Shown in pieces: positions 40,187-48,097 of a stretch of 64,000 bases of DNA. A program made the translations under genes and the position numbers. The notes under the pieces were generated by a model. That model made no database searches. It was not told the origin of the DNA and saw nothing but the letters and a program-made list of their open reading frames with translations. Source of the stretch: Nocardia sp. (GTDB lineage Bacteria > Actinomycetota > Actinomycetes > Mycobacteriales > Mycobacteriaceae); the NCBI RefSeq assembly GCF_025465275.1, contig NZ_JAODNK010000034.1, positions 1-64,000 of the forward strand, given 5' to 3'. The number at the start of each line of letters is the position of its first letter. Within the stretch, counting starts at the first letter, position 1.

Positions 40187-40846
40187 ATGACAACGTTCAT
40201 CCTGATTCCCGGCGCCTGGCGCGGCGGGTGGTACTACGAGCCCATCGTCGAAACCCTTCGGAGCCAAGGACACTCGGCCTTCCCCGTGACACTCACAGGT
40301 CTGGGCGATCGAGCCCACCTACGCACCTCGACCACCAATCTGGACACCCACATTCAGGATGTGGTGAGCCTGATCGAGGCCGAAGACATCCACGACGCCG
40401 TGCTCCTCGGGCACAGCTACTCCGGGATGGTCATCACCGGAGTGGCGGACCGCCTCCCCGGGCGCATCCGGCGGCTGATCTACAGCGACTCCTACGTCCC
40501 TGTCGACGGCGAGTCCTGCTTCGAACTGACGAGTCAGGGCTTCCGGGAGCTGTTCATCCAGGGGGCACGGGGCGACGGTTACAGCGTCGAGCCGCCGCCG
40601 GGCCCGGATACCCGGCGAACCCCGCACCCGCTCGGATCGTTTCTTCAGAAGATCCGGCTCACCGGCCCACCGAAGGTCGACCGCAAGGACTACATCTACT
40701 TGAGCGGCTGGGCGGGAACGCCTTTCACCGAGCTCTACGAACGACTTCGCCATGACCCCGACTGGCACGTGCACACCCTGCCGACGGCACACAACATAGT
40801 CGCCGAAGCCCCCGAAGCTCTCCTGCGGATCCTGCTGGAGGAATAA
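40187..40846 (+). CDS. Alpha/beta hydrolase, MenH/salicylate-esterase-like
   Basis: A 219-residue compact alpha/beta hydrolase. FILIPGAWRGGWYYEPIVET is the start typical of the plant methylesterase/hydroxynitrile-lyase-like group. The nucleophile elbow is LLGHSYSGMVI, and the catalytic His is in LPTAHNIVAEAP. The ATG lies 6 bp after the operator, so transcription is probably leaderless or starts within it. It is likely repressed by PadR and induced by a phenolic ester-like compound, which is inference. Confidence 0.88.
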   Translation: MTTFILIPGAWRGGWYYEPIVETLRSQGHSAFPVTLTGLGDRAHLRTSTTNLDTHIQDVVSLIEAEDIHDAVLLGHSYSGMVITGVADRLPGRIRRLIYSDSYVPVDGESCFELTSQGFRELFIQGARGDGYSVEPPPGPDTRRTPHPLGSFLQKIRLTGPPKVDRKDYIYLSGWAGTPFTELYERLRHDPDWHVHTLPTAHNIVAEAPEALLRILLEE

Positions 40847-40891
40847 TCCGATGCGTCGAATTCGCCTCGGAGGACTGGGCAACGGCCCGGG

Positions 40892-41881
40892 TCAGGTGAG
40901 GACTACGAGCTTGCCGACGGATTTGCCGGATTCCATGTAGGCGTGGGCCTCTCGAATCTGGTCGAGGGTGAAGATGCGGTGGATGGGGACGGTGGCGCCG
41001 CCGTCCGCGACCGTGTCGAGGAACTCCTGGAGGACCTCAGCGGAGAGGTCGCTGGCATCGCCGCTGTAGGCGGCTAGCCGGACGCCGCGCGGCAAGTAGG
41101 CGTTGGGGTAGAAATTTTCGACGGTCCATTGGTTGGACAACATCCCGGTGAAGCACACCACGCCATGGATTGTGGTGGCGCGCAATGTGTCCGGCAGGGT
41201 AGGTGTGCCGACCAGCTCGAGTGCGGTATCGACACCGCCGTCGACGATCGCACGGACTTCTGCGGCGACCGCACCGGTGTCGATGGGGACGTGGTCGACT
41301 CCGATTTGCTTGAGCGCGTCCGCTTTCGCGGGATCGCGGGTAGTGGAGAGCACCGTCATTCCGCGCTGTTTCGCGAGAACCGCGGTGATCATGCCGACCG
41401 AGGAGGTGCCGCCGCGGATCAAAATCGATTGGCCGGGCTGCGCATCCAGGCCGGTGGTCAGAGATCCGTTGGCGGTTTGCAACATCTCCGGGACGGCGCC
41501 GAGGACGGCCCAGTCCAGGCTGCTGGTGAACGGGACCACCTGTGCGGCAGGGACACTGGTGTATTCGGCGTAACCGCCGTCGAAGGTGCGGCCCATGCCG
41601 CCCATCATCGCGGCGACCTGTTGACCGACCGGGAACTCGGCGCCGGGACAGTCCGCGACGACACCGACGGCTTCGATGCCCAGCACTCGGGGAAAGGTGA
41701 CTCCTTCGGCCAATCCGAGCCGGGTGTGCAGCTCGGATCGGTTGAGCCCGAACGCTTTCACCCGAATCAGCACCTGTCCAGGCTCGGGCATCGGTATCGG
41801 CAGGTCACGGAGCTGGAGCGCTTCGGGCGGTCCGGGCGCATCGAGAACAACGGCGCGCATGGTGGCGGGTGACTCGATCAT
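40892..41881 (-). CDS. Zinc-type alcohol dehydrogenase/quinone oxidoreductase (MDR)
   Basis: A 329-residue medium-chain dehydrogenase of the quinone oxidoreductase branch. KAFGLNRSELHTRLG and VLGIEAVGVV are the GroES-like part. ILIRGGTSSVGMITAVLAKQ is the NADP-binding AxxGxxG-type region. The zinc ligands of true alcohol dehydrogenases are absent. The start ATG directly follows the TAG of a 41-codon ORF that carries its ribosome binding site (TGAGGAGA), so translation is coupled. Confidence 0.9.
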   Translation of the reverse strand: MIESPATMRAVVLDAPGPPEALQLRDLPIPMPEPGQVLIRVKAFGLNRSELHTRLGLAEGVTFPRVLGIEAVGVVADCPGAEFPVGQQVAAMMGGMGRTFDGGYAEYTSVPAAQVVPFTSSLDWAVLGAVPEMLQTANGSLTTGLDAQPGQSILIRGGTSSVGMITAVLAKQRGMTVLSTTRDPAKADALKQIGVDHVPIDTGAVAAEVRAIVDGGVDTALELVGTPTLPDTLRATTIHGVVCFTGMLSNQWTVENFYPNAYLPRGVRLAAYSGDASDLSAEVLQEFLDTVADGGATVPIHRIFTLDQIREAHAYMESGKSVGKLVVLT

Positions 41882-42007
41882 CTAGGCACGTCTCCTCATG
41901 TCGGCGTTCAGACGCCGCCGCAGCCGGGCGTCGACCGCATTCCCCAGCAGGATCTGCACGCCCAGGAGGCACTCGAACACCTCAGCTGGACGATCCCTGG
42001 CTGTCAT
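41882..42007 (-). CDS. Short ORF, probable truncated winged-helix regulator
   Basis: A 41-codon frame (MTARDRPAEVFECLLGVQIL, then LGNAVDARLRRRLNADMRRR) with high third-position GC, ending TAG immediately before the oxidoreductase ATG. The first 33 residues resemble the N-terminal helix of MarR-type proteins (LLxxxxLLxxAVDxRLRRRL). A large palindrome precedes it. The likely reading is the stump of the regulator of the downstream gene, now acting only as a coupled leader. Confidence 0.45.
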   Translation of the reverse strand: MTARDRPAEVFECLLGVQILLGNAVDARLRRRLNADMRRRA

Positions 42008-42029
42008 GGTCAGACTTTGGGTCGACAAA

Positions 42030-42051
42030 TTTCCATTCCATGGAATGGAAA
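42030..42051. promoter_or_regulatory. 22-bp perfect palindrome, probable operator
   Basis: TTTCCATTCCA followed immediately by its reverse complement, centred at 42040/42041. It is AT-rich relative to its surroundings and lies 23 bp upstream of the 41-codon ORF. It is probably the operator of the leader/oxidoreductase transcript, although the full-length regulator is no longer adjacent. Confidence 0.7.
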
Positions 42052-42075
42052 CACATCGGGTCCGCGAGTATTCCG

Positions 42076-42312
42076 TCAGCCGGTGATTGCCTCCGTACCC
42101 ATGATTCGCCGCAGTAAAGCGGTCAACATTGCGGGAGCCAGGCCTTCGTCGGAACGGGCTGCAATGTGGCCGTCCGGGCGCACAAGTAGCGCTCTCCCAC
42201 CGGTCAATTCGTTTCGATCGCGCCATTCGTTGTGCGGGTCCGCGAACGTGAGCGAGCGCTGAGCCTGATCAACCGATCCTTCGACATTCTCGAACACGGC
42301 CTGACCTAACCC
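42076..42312 (-). pseudogene. C-terminal fragment of an FAD-dependent aromatic monooxygenase
   Basis: The last 78 codons read GLGQAVFENVEGSVDQAQRS, LTFADPHNEWRDRNELTGGR and ALLVRPDGHIAARSDEGLAP before the stop. GxALLVRPDGHIAxR is the usual ending of PHBH-type aromatic hydroxylases with a thioredoxin-like tail. Everything upstream has been lost: the dinB gene lies on the other strand right there. It is a decayed gene end. Confidence 0.6.
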
Positions 42313-42364
42313 TGCGTCAGGAGACCAATTCCGGCGCGGCGGGGCAGACACGCCGAGGTGTATG

Positions 42365-42378
42365 CGAACATATGTTCG
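42365..42378. promoter_or_regulatory. LexA (SOS) box of dinB
   Basis: CGAACATATGTTCG is a perfect palindrome identical to the core of the mycobacterial LexA box. It covers the first in-frame ATG of dinB (42372), so the box overlaps the start region. Confidence 0.85.
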
Positions 42379-43598
42379 TGTCAGGTGCCGCGATCGATAA
42401 GCCGAGCCGCCCCGAGCGGGCGTCGATTCTGCATGCGGATCTCGACTCCTTCTATGCCTCGGTCGAGCAGCGGGACGATCCGCGGCTACGCGGGAAGCCG
42501 GTGCTTGTCGGGTCCGGGGTGGTGCTGGCTGCCAGCTATGAGGCGAAGGCATTCGGCGTGCGCACGCCGATGAATGCGCGCCAAGCGCTGCGGCTGTGCC
42601 CGCACGCGATTGTGGTGCCGCCGCGGATGGACGCCTACGCGCAGGCGAGCCGGGCGGTGTTCGATATTTTCCGGGACACCACGCCGGAGGTGGAGGGCCT
42701 GTCGATCGATGAGGCGTTCCTGGATGTCGGTGGATTGTGGCGGATTGCTGGAACCCCGGTGGAGATCGCGCGCAGGCTGCGCGCACGGGTGCGCGACGAG
42801 GCTGGACTGCCGATTTCGGTCGGTGTGGCGCGCACCAAATTCCTCGCCAAGGTGGCCAGTGCCGTATCGAAACCCGATGGGCTGCTGGAGGTTCCGCCCG
42901 ATCGAGAGCTGGAGTTCCTGCATCCGCTCCCAGTGGAGCGACTGTGGGGCGTCGGCGAGGTGACCGCACGGGAACTGCGTGAGCGAGGCATCACCAAGGT
43001 CGGACAGCTGGCGGAACTGGGCGAAGGCGCATTGGCCGCGACGGTCGGCCAGGGTGCCGGGCGGCATCTGTACGCCCTGTCGTGGGCACGCGATCCGCGC
43101 CGGGTCGAGACCGGGAAGCGCCGGCGATCCATCGGCGCGCAGCGCGCCCTCGGCCGCCGCGCCCGCGCCGACGACGAGCTCGAAGCATATCTCCACGGCC
43201 TGGCCGATCGACTCGGCCGCCGCCTGCGCGCCGCTGACCGCGTCTGCCGAACCGTGGTGCTGCGCTTGCGATTCGACGACTTCACCCGGGCAACCCGCTC
43301 ACACACCCTGCCACAGGCAACCGACCACAGCCCGGTCGTCCTGCATGCCGCCCGCACACTCCTGGCCGCCGCACTACCCAGCATTCACGAGCGCGGCCTG
43401 ACCCTCATCGGACTGTCACTGACCAACCTCGACAATGCCGACACCATGCAACTGACCCTCCCCCTCGAATCCCGTGCAGACTCCACCCTCGATTCCACCC
43501 TGGACGCACTACACGACCGTTTCGGCGCCGGCACCGTAACCCGCGCCGCCCTCCTGGGTCGCGGCGAGGGATTCTCGATACCGATGCTCCCCGACTGA
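42372..43598 (+). CDS. dinB: DNA polymerase IV (Y-family translesion polymerase)
   Basis: A 408-residue Y-family polymerase. ILHADLDSFYASVEQRDDPR carries the first catalytic Asp pair, LSIDEAFLDV the second acidic pair, and VGVARTKFLAKVASAVSKPD the fingers/palm block. LWGVGEVTARELRERGI is the helix-hairpin-helix thumb. QLTLPLES near residue 363 matches the beta-clamp-binding motif. It bypasses lesions with low fidelity. The ATG at 42372 lies within the SOS box; GTG at 42378 is an alternative. Regulation by LexA is strongly indicated. Confidence 0.95.
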   Translation: MFVSGAAIDKPSRPERASILHADLDSFYASVEQRDDPRLRGKPVLVGSGVVLAASYEAKAFGVRTPMNARQALRLCPHAIVVPPRMDAYAQASRAVFDIFRDTTPEVEGLSIDEAFLDVGGLWRIAGTPVEIARRLRARVRDEAGLPISVGVARTKFLAKVASAVSKPDGLLEVPPDRELEFLHPLPVERLWGVGEVTARELRERGITKVGQLAELGEGALAATVGQGAGRHLYALSWARDPRRVETGKRRRSIGAQRALGRRARADDELEAYLHGLADRLGRRLRAADRVCRTVVLRLRFDDFTRATRSHTLPQATDHSPVVLHAARTLLAAALPSIHERGLTLIGLSLTNLDNADTMQLTLPLESRADSTLDSTLDALHDRFGAGTVTRAALLGRGEGFSIPMLPD

Positions 43599-43670
43599 AC
43601 AACCCAAAACATCGCTGCCGCTGGTCATTCCAGCCACAGCGCGATTCGTCACGTGCCAGGAGCAACCGCC

Positions 43671-43705
43671 ATCCGCTATGCCGCGGGGGTCGCGGCGTAG
43701 CGGAT
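43671..43705. terminator. Bidirectional hairpin terminator between dinB and infA
   Basis: Arms ATCCGCTATGCCGCG (43671-43685) and CGCGGCGTAGCGGAT (43691-43705) pair with one wobble around GGGGT. It lies between the convergent dinB and IF-1 genes and can serve both. Confidence 0.75.
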
Positions 43706-43714
43706 CGGGGCCGG

Positions 43715-43939
43715 TTACGTCCGATATCGGAAGAGGATTCGGCCGCGGGACAGGTCGTATGGGCTCAGCTCCACCAGGACTCGGTCGTAGGGCACGATCT
43801 TGATGTAGTTCTTTCGTATCTTGCCGCTGATGTGCGCGAGCACGGTGTGCCCGTTGGCGAGCTCCACTGTGAAGGTAGCGCTGCGCAGGCACTGCAGCAC
43901 GGTGCCCTCGATCTCGATGCCCTTGCTTGTCTTGGTCAT
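43715..43939 (-). CDS. infA: Translation initiation factor IF-1 paralogue
   Basis: A 74-residue S1/OB-fold protein clearly of the IF-1 family: [40 protein letters not shown], then [20 protein letters not shown]. Compared with typical actinobacterial IF-1 it has substitutions in the first strands ([11 protein letters not shown]) and a Thr/Lys-rich N-terminus. It is not in a ribosomal protein operon but coupled by ATGA to an acetyltransferase gene, so it is probably an accessory IF-1 made under special conditions. IF-1 binds the 30S A site, next to aminoglycoside and related drug sites. Confidence 0.9.
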   Translation of the reverse strand: MTKTSKGIEIEGTVLQCLRSATFTVELANGHTVLAHISGKIRKNYIKIVPYDRVLVELSPYDLSRGRILFRYRT

Positions 43940-44724
43940 GGCAGCACCATTTCCAGGTTGCTGCCGACGCGCCGGGCGCCGATGCCGTTGAACAATGCTG
44001 TTGCCGCAGCGTTGGATTCGTTCACCTCGGTGTACGCCGGGCCGAGCCCGGCCTGGTGCAGCGTGCCCAGCGCGTGCGCGAGCAGCGCCCGTCCCACGCC
44101 GGTGCGTTGCTCCCCGGCACGGACCGCGATCAGGCCGATGCGCGGCTGCCTGGTCGCCTGCACTACGCGAATCAGCCCGATATAGCGGCCCGATCGCATC
44201 GCGACCGCGTATTTGGACGGGTCGACGACTGTGTCGCCGTCCGGGCGGGGCAGCACTTCGGCAGGCATGTTCTGCCAGCCGACGGTCGCTTCGACTTCAT
44301 CGCGGATCGCCCGGTCCAATGCCCGCAGCGGAGCTTCCGCCGCGGCCACAATCGTGACCCCTGGCGGCGGTGCGCCGGCGTCGAGTCCGGTGACCGCCGG
44401 GTCGGTGGGCACGGAATACTCCCACTCGCGGCGGCGCGGCGTGAAGCCCGCCCGCTGCCAGCCTGCGGTCAGGTCGATCTCGACCTCGTCCACCACGGTG
44501 TACAGCGGCCGTGGCAGCTCGGCCCGCAGAGCCGCGGCGAGCTGGTCGAATACGGTGGCGTGCCAGGCGTCGACGCTGACGAAGAGCCGCCCGTCCGGCC
44601 GCCGGGCCACGTCGCCGCTGCCGACCACTCGGCCGTCCGCTTCGGCGTGCCAGCTGGTGTCCGCGACCCGCGTGATGATGGCGGCGGGCTCGCCTGTGTC
44701 GAACGTGAAATGTTGTGAATACAT
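43936..44724 (-). CDS. GNAT-family N-acetyltransferase under attenuator control
   Basis: A 262-residue GNAT protein. The C-terminal 140 residues are the acetyl-CoA domain: [20 protein letters not shown] contains the R/Q-x-x-G-x-G/A pyrophosphate loop, and [20 protein letters not shown] the conserved beta5-alpha4 part. The N-terminal 110 residues form a second, divergent GNAT-like or substrate domain. The ATG at 44724 follows GAGAGG, which lies in the stem of a hairpin; a 19-codon leader ORF lies upstream. The gene is coupled to the IF-1 paralogue. Acetylation of an antibiotic or of a translation component is plausible but inferred. Confidence 0.88.
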   Translation of the reverse strand: MYSQHFTFDTGEPAAIITRVADTSWHAEADGRVVGSGDVARRPDGRLFVSVDAWHATVFDQLAAALRAELPRPLYTVVDEVEIDLTAGWQRAGFTPRRREWEYSVPTDPAVTGLDAGAPPPGVTIVAAAEAPLRALDRAIRDEVEATVGWQNMPAEVLPRPDGDTVVDPSKYAVAMRSGRYIGLIRVVQATRQPRIGLIAVRAGEQRTGVGRALLAHALGTLHQAGLGPAYTEVNESNAAATALFNGIGARRVGSNLEMVLP

Positions 44725-44725
44725 G

Positions 44726-44773
44726 GTTGTCGCCTCTCGGGATTGCCTGTGCTCAGGCGCTCCCGGCGACAAC
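44726..44773 (-). promoter_or_regulatory. SD-sequestering attenuator hairpin
   Basis: On the minus strand, GTTGTCGCC begins at the last base of the leader stop codon and pairs perfectly with GGCGACAAC (plus-strand arms 44765-44773 and 44726-44734). Inside are GGGA/TCCC pairing and a GCCTG-loop-CAGGC hairpin. The acetyltransferase SD GAGAGG lies at the base of the 3' arm and is partly paired. The geometry matches translational attenuators of ribosome-targeting antibiotic resistance genes. Confidence 0.7.
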
Positions 44774-44832
44774 TACGACGTTCGCCCAACCGTGACGGCA
44801 AGGGGGAGCACCCATTTCGATGCATTGCTCAT
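44773..44832 (-). CDS. Leader peptide (19 residues)
   Basis: ATG at 44832 with a near-perfect SD (AGGAGGTGAG, 5 nt spacing) opens MSNASKWVLPLAVTVGRTS and stops with TAG at 44775-44773. The stop abuts the 5' arm of the hairpin covering the acetyltransferase SD. Strong initiation plus a short hydrophobic C-terminal half (WVLPLAVTV) fits a peptide on which drug-bound ribosomes stall, opening the hairpin. Stalling itself is inferred. Confidence 0.65.
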   Translation of the reverse strand: MSNASKWVLPLAVTVGRTS

Positions 44833-45003
44833 GGGTCTCACCTCCTCGTACGTTGTCACGGTCCCGACAGGTTACCCACGACACCGGCGCACGGGCCACT
44901 TCTTTTTCGGCGACCGACCGGCAGCGGGCAGCCCGAGTGGTCACACACCCCTATCGCGGCGAAATCTATTGCTTGAAGCCGATTTTTACCGCTCAGGCCG
45001 ATT

Positions 45004-46230
45004 TCACGCTGGAGTGACGGCCTGATCCCAATCGATGGTGTGGCAGTGGGTGTGGCGGAACATTTCTTCCGGATCGGGCAAGGCGGGGCGGCCGGTCGGC
45101 TTGCCTTCGGCTTTAGCCTTGTTCGCGCCGCGGGCGCCGTCTGCGATGGCCTCCACTCGCGGGCGGCGCAATTGCTCATAGGCGGTGAAGGCGTCGGCGA
45201 CGGGGAGGTCGCGCAGGCAGCGAGCGAGTTCGATGGCACTTTCGATAGCCAGTGAGGCGCCTTGGCCGGAGCTGGAGGACGGGGCGTGCGCGGAATCGCC
45301 GACCAGCACGATGCGCCCGCGGTGCCAGGTCGGTACCGACGGCATCAGTTCCATCGGGCCGACGACGGTCAGATCCTCGGGCGCGGTGTGCGCGAGCAGG
45401 GTTTCGCCCGGCACATGGCCGGTATACAGCTCACCCAGCTGTGTCAGCCATTCCGCGTTGGAGATTTTGCCGGTTTCGGAGCTGGTCAACGGTTCGGTGC
45501 GCGGCAGGCTGGCGAACCAGACAATATTGGCATCGGTATTGGCCGGGTCCGGGTCGTCGTGGCCGCCGCGACCGACACCGAGTGCGGCGCCGGCGGGGAC
45601 GCGGTAGTAGCCGAGGAAGGTGCGGCCGAAGGCGAAATACATCATTCCGTCCTTCGTCTCCACGTCGCTGCCGCGAGCGATGCCGCCGAAGCTCAGCACA
45701 CCGCCGTACTCGGGTCCCGGCGCGTCCGCGTCGATGAGAGTGCGCACGGTGGAACGGATTCCGTCGGCGCCGATCAGGATGTCGGCGGTCGCGGTGCTGC
45801 CGTCTGCGAACGTGGCGGTCACCGCTTCCGCGGTTTCGGCGACGGAAACGAGCCGCTTGCCGTACTCGAAGTGCACGCCGCGCGCTGCCGCGTAGTCGGC
45901 CAACGCCCGGAAAAGATCGGCGCGCGCCATCACTCGTGTTGCCGGAAGCTCCGGGAATCCGGCGAATTCGGTGAAGATATTGCCGTTGGCGTCGCCGAAG
46001 ATCGATCCGGGCATATCGATCCCGAGCGAGTCGAGCGCCTGGTCGGCGCCGATGACCCGCAGCGCCTGCTGCCCGTTGGGCGCGAGGCTCAAGCCTGCGC
46101 CGACGCCGTCGGCGGCGACGGGGTAGCGCTCGTAGATGGTGGCGTCTATGCCCGCTTTGCGAAGTGCCAGCGCGATCACCGAGCCGGCGACGCCGCCGCC
46201 GATCACCAATGCTGTTGTTGCCTTGCTCAT
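45004..46230 (-). CDS. FAD-dependent monooxygenase (PHBH/TetX-like)
   Basis: A 408-residue group A flavin monooxygenase. The Rossmann motif is ALVIGGGVAGSVIALALRKA with the ribose-binding YERYP. The second FAD motif is ILVGDSAHAPSSSSGQGAS (GD near residue 290), and ADILIGADGIRSTVR is the DG motif. It hydroxylates an aromatic or polyketide-like substrate using NAD(P)H. The ATG at 46230 has GGAG in ATCGGAGCATGAA. The promoter holds two AACTAGTT palindromes. Confidence 0.9.
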   Translation of the reverse strand: MSKATTALVIGGGVAGSVIALALRKAGIDATIYERYPVAADGVGAGLSLAPNGQQALRVIGADQALDSLGIDMPGSIFGDANGNIFTEFAGFPELPATRVMARADLFRALADYAAARGVHFEYGKRLVSVAETAEAVTATFADGSTATADILIGADGIRSTVRTLIDADAPGPEYGGVLSFGGIARGSDVETKDGMMYFAFGRTFLGYYRVPAGAALGVGRGGHDDPDPANTDANIVWFASLPRTEPLTSSETGKISNAEWLTQLGELYTGHVPGETLLAHTAPEDLTVVGPMELMPSVPTWHRGRIVLVGDSAHAPSSSSGQGASLAIESAIELARCLRDLPVADAFTAYEQLRRPRVEAIADGARGANKAKAEGKPTGRPALPDPEEMFRHTHCHTIDWDQAVTPA

Positions 46231-46274
46231 TTCATGCTCCGATCCTTCGGTGCTGCTGAACAGATAGTATCCGC

Positions 46275-46301
46275 ACAACTAGTTACTGTGCAACTAGTTG
46301 T
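46275..46301. promoter_or_regulatory. Paired AACTAGTT operator
   Basis: ACAACTAGTT (46275-46284) and AACTAGTTGT (46292-46301) form perfect 10-bp arms with a 7-bp spacer; each contains the 8-bp palindrome AACTAGTT. It lies between the FAD monooxygenase start and the end of the serine hydrolase gene. The expected divergent regulator is not there. Confidence 0.7.
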
Positions 46302-46355
46302 ATGGACGCTATTTTCCAGATGACCGAGGAGGGGAAGGACTCGAGCTGTTCCGGG

Positions 46356-47576
46356 TTACTCGTGCCGGCTGACGGTGTTGGAGGTCTGTGCGACCAATTG
46401 CCAGGGGCGGGACATGTCGGCTACGGCTTTGCCGCTGGTGAGGATTGCGCCCGAGAGGCCGCGGGCCGGGTCGGCCCAGCCGTACTGGGTGGTCAATCCG
46501 CTTCGGCCGAAATGGGTTTCGGTATTGCGGCCGAACTTCGAGCGGCGGGCGCCGAGTTCGTAGCCCGCCACCGAGACGCGACCGGCTACACCGGGGATCC
46601 AGCGGGCCGGCTGGACCGCGGTGTGCAGAGTCTCCGGGCGCATGATCCGGACGCCGTCCAATTCGCCTCCGCGAGCGAGGATCTCGTAGAAGCGGGAGAG
46701 TTCGCAGGCGGTGGTGACGAGGTTGCCCGAGGGAAGTTCCGCGGTGAGGAATGCGCGCTCGGCCTCGGCGGTGGTGTCGCCGGAGAGGCCGCCGCCGAGC
46801 GCCTTGCCTGCCAGGTGCCGCCACACTCGGGAGGGACCCGGGCCGACTTTCACACTCGGCACGACCTGGTCCACGTCCTCGGGACGGACACCGAAATTGG
46901 TCCAGCGGAATCCGAGTGGGTCCAGCACCTGCTCCCGCAGATGCTCGCGCATCGCCTTGCCTGTGGACCGCTGTACCAGCAGCCGCTGGATCAATCCGCT
47001 GGTCATGGCGTGATACACCCGGAACCGGCCGGGCCGCCAGCTCGGAACGAGATCGGACAGCGCCCGGGCCGCCAATTCCTCGTCCAGCACCAGGTCGACG
47101 CCTCGATACGGCGGCGTGATGAACGGAACGCCCGCCGAATGCGAGAGCACATCGCCGACGGTGATCCGGTCCTTGCCGTTCGCCGCGAACAGCGGAATGT
47201 GCCGGGAGACCGGATCATCCAGTGCGAACGCGCCCTGCTCGATCAGCATGAACATGAGCGCCGCCGCAACACCTTTGGCCGTGGAGAATCCGCAGAACGG
47301 CGTATCGGGCGTGACGAGCCGCTTCTCGGAGTCGGGTCCGTCCGAGGGCGCATTGCCCCAGCCGTGGCCGATCGACCGGTTCAGCAGGATCTTCCCGTCC
47401 TGCCGCAGGCACACCTGAATCGCAGGCGTGGTGCCCATCAGATACCAGGCGCGCACCGACTCCCATATTGCCGCGATGTCGTGGGAGGCGTCCGCGGGAT
47501 CGTCCTCGTAGCCGACCGTCGTCACCGCGTCCAGATCCGGTCCTACCTGCACCATCGATGTCGCAACTGGGCTCAT
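46356..47576 (-). CDS. Serine hydrolase, beta-lactamase class C superfamily
   Basis: A 406-residue EstB/LACTB-like protein. The catalytic SxxK is STAK in FCGFSTAKGVAAAL, the Tyr motif is YHAMTSGLI, and the C-terminal triad-like region is TQYGWADPARGLSGAIL (GGxxG variant). There is no signal peptide, so it is an intracellular esterase or transacylase rather than a secreted beta-lactamase. It is encoded 125 bp upstream of, and on the same strand as, the FAD monooxygenase and may be functionally linked. Confidence 0.88.
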   Translation of the reverse strand: MSPVATSMVQVGPDLDAVTTVGYEDDPADASHDIAAIWESVRAWYLMGTTPAIQVCLRQDGKILLNRSIGHGWGNAPSDGPDSEKRLVTPDTPFCGFSTAKGVAAALMFMLIEQGAFALDDPVSRHIPLFAANGKDRITVGDVLSHSAGVPFITPPYRGVDLVLDEELAARALSDLVPSWRPGRFRVYHAMTSGLIQRLLVQRSTGKAMREHLREQVLDPLGFRWTNFGVRPEDVDQVVPSVKVGPGPSRVWRHLAGKALGGGLSGDTTAEAERAFLTAELPSGNLVTTACELSRFYEILARGGELDGVRIMRPETLHTAVQPARWIPGVAGRVSVAGYELGARRSKFGRNTETHFGRSGLTTQYGWADPARGLSGAILTSGKAVADMSRPWQLVAQTSNTVSRHE

Positions 47577-47745
47577 TCGACCAGGATAGAGAGATCCGGT
47601 CGCGAGGCTCGGCGCGCGACGCGATGATCATCCGCACACATCTGGGAAAATTCATCGCACGGAGTTGTCGATTTCCGGCGAACTCGCTCGTCGGAGAGAT
47701 ACGGCGACCCAATCAGCGGGGTGCCAGAACCGAAGGAGCGAAACG

Positions 47746-48093
47746 ATGAGCAAGTATTTGGTACTGCTGTACGAAGATGAATCCGGTTACGCGGCCGCCT
47801 CTCAGGAAGAGCTGGGCGGGATCTATCAGGAGCACGTGACTTTCCAGGAGATCGCGGGCGCGGCCCGGCTCGGCGGCGAAGCGCTGCAGCCGACCGGCAC
47901 GGCCACCTCCATCCGCAAGGGCGCCGGCGGTGAGGTGACGGTGACCGACGGCCCGTTCGCGGAGGCGAAGGAGGCGCTCGGCGGCTACTACCTGCTGGAG
48001 GCGCCGGATCTGGATGCGGCGATCGCGCTGGCCAAGCAGGTGCCGACACCATTCGGTGGCGTCGAGGTGCGGCCGATCATGGCGTTCGAATAG
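47746..48093 (+). CDS. YCII-related DGPF protein, partner of the ECF sigma factor
   Basis: A 115-residue dimeric alpha+beta barrel protein of the YCII/DGPFAETKE family. MSKYLVLLYEDESGY begins the first strand, and VTDGPFAEAKEALGGYYLLE is the family signature. GAAGGAGCGAAACG supplies the SD. It is directly followed, 4 bp later, by an ECF sigma factor gene; this pairing defines ECF group 42. Its enzymatic role is unknown. Confidence 0.92.
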   Translation: MSKYLVLLYEDESGYAAASQEELGGIYQEHVTFQEIAGAARLGGEALQPTGTATSIRKGAGGEVTVTDGPFAEAKEALGGYYLLEAPDLDAAIALAKQVPTPFGGVEVRPIMAFE

Positions 48094-48097
48094 TCCG

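Noticed and set aside
44773..44832. Extension of the GNAT protein back to a TTG at 44772
   Set aside because: The TTG follows the leader stop directly, has no ribosome binding site, and the added residues (SPGAPEHRQSREATT) are not family sequence; ATG 44724 has GAGAGG.
46302..47627. 441-codon plus-strand frame over the serine hydrolase
   Set aside because: It is complementary to a gene with SxxK and other family motifs; its own product has no recognisable domain.
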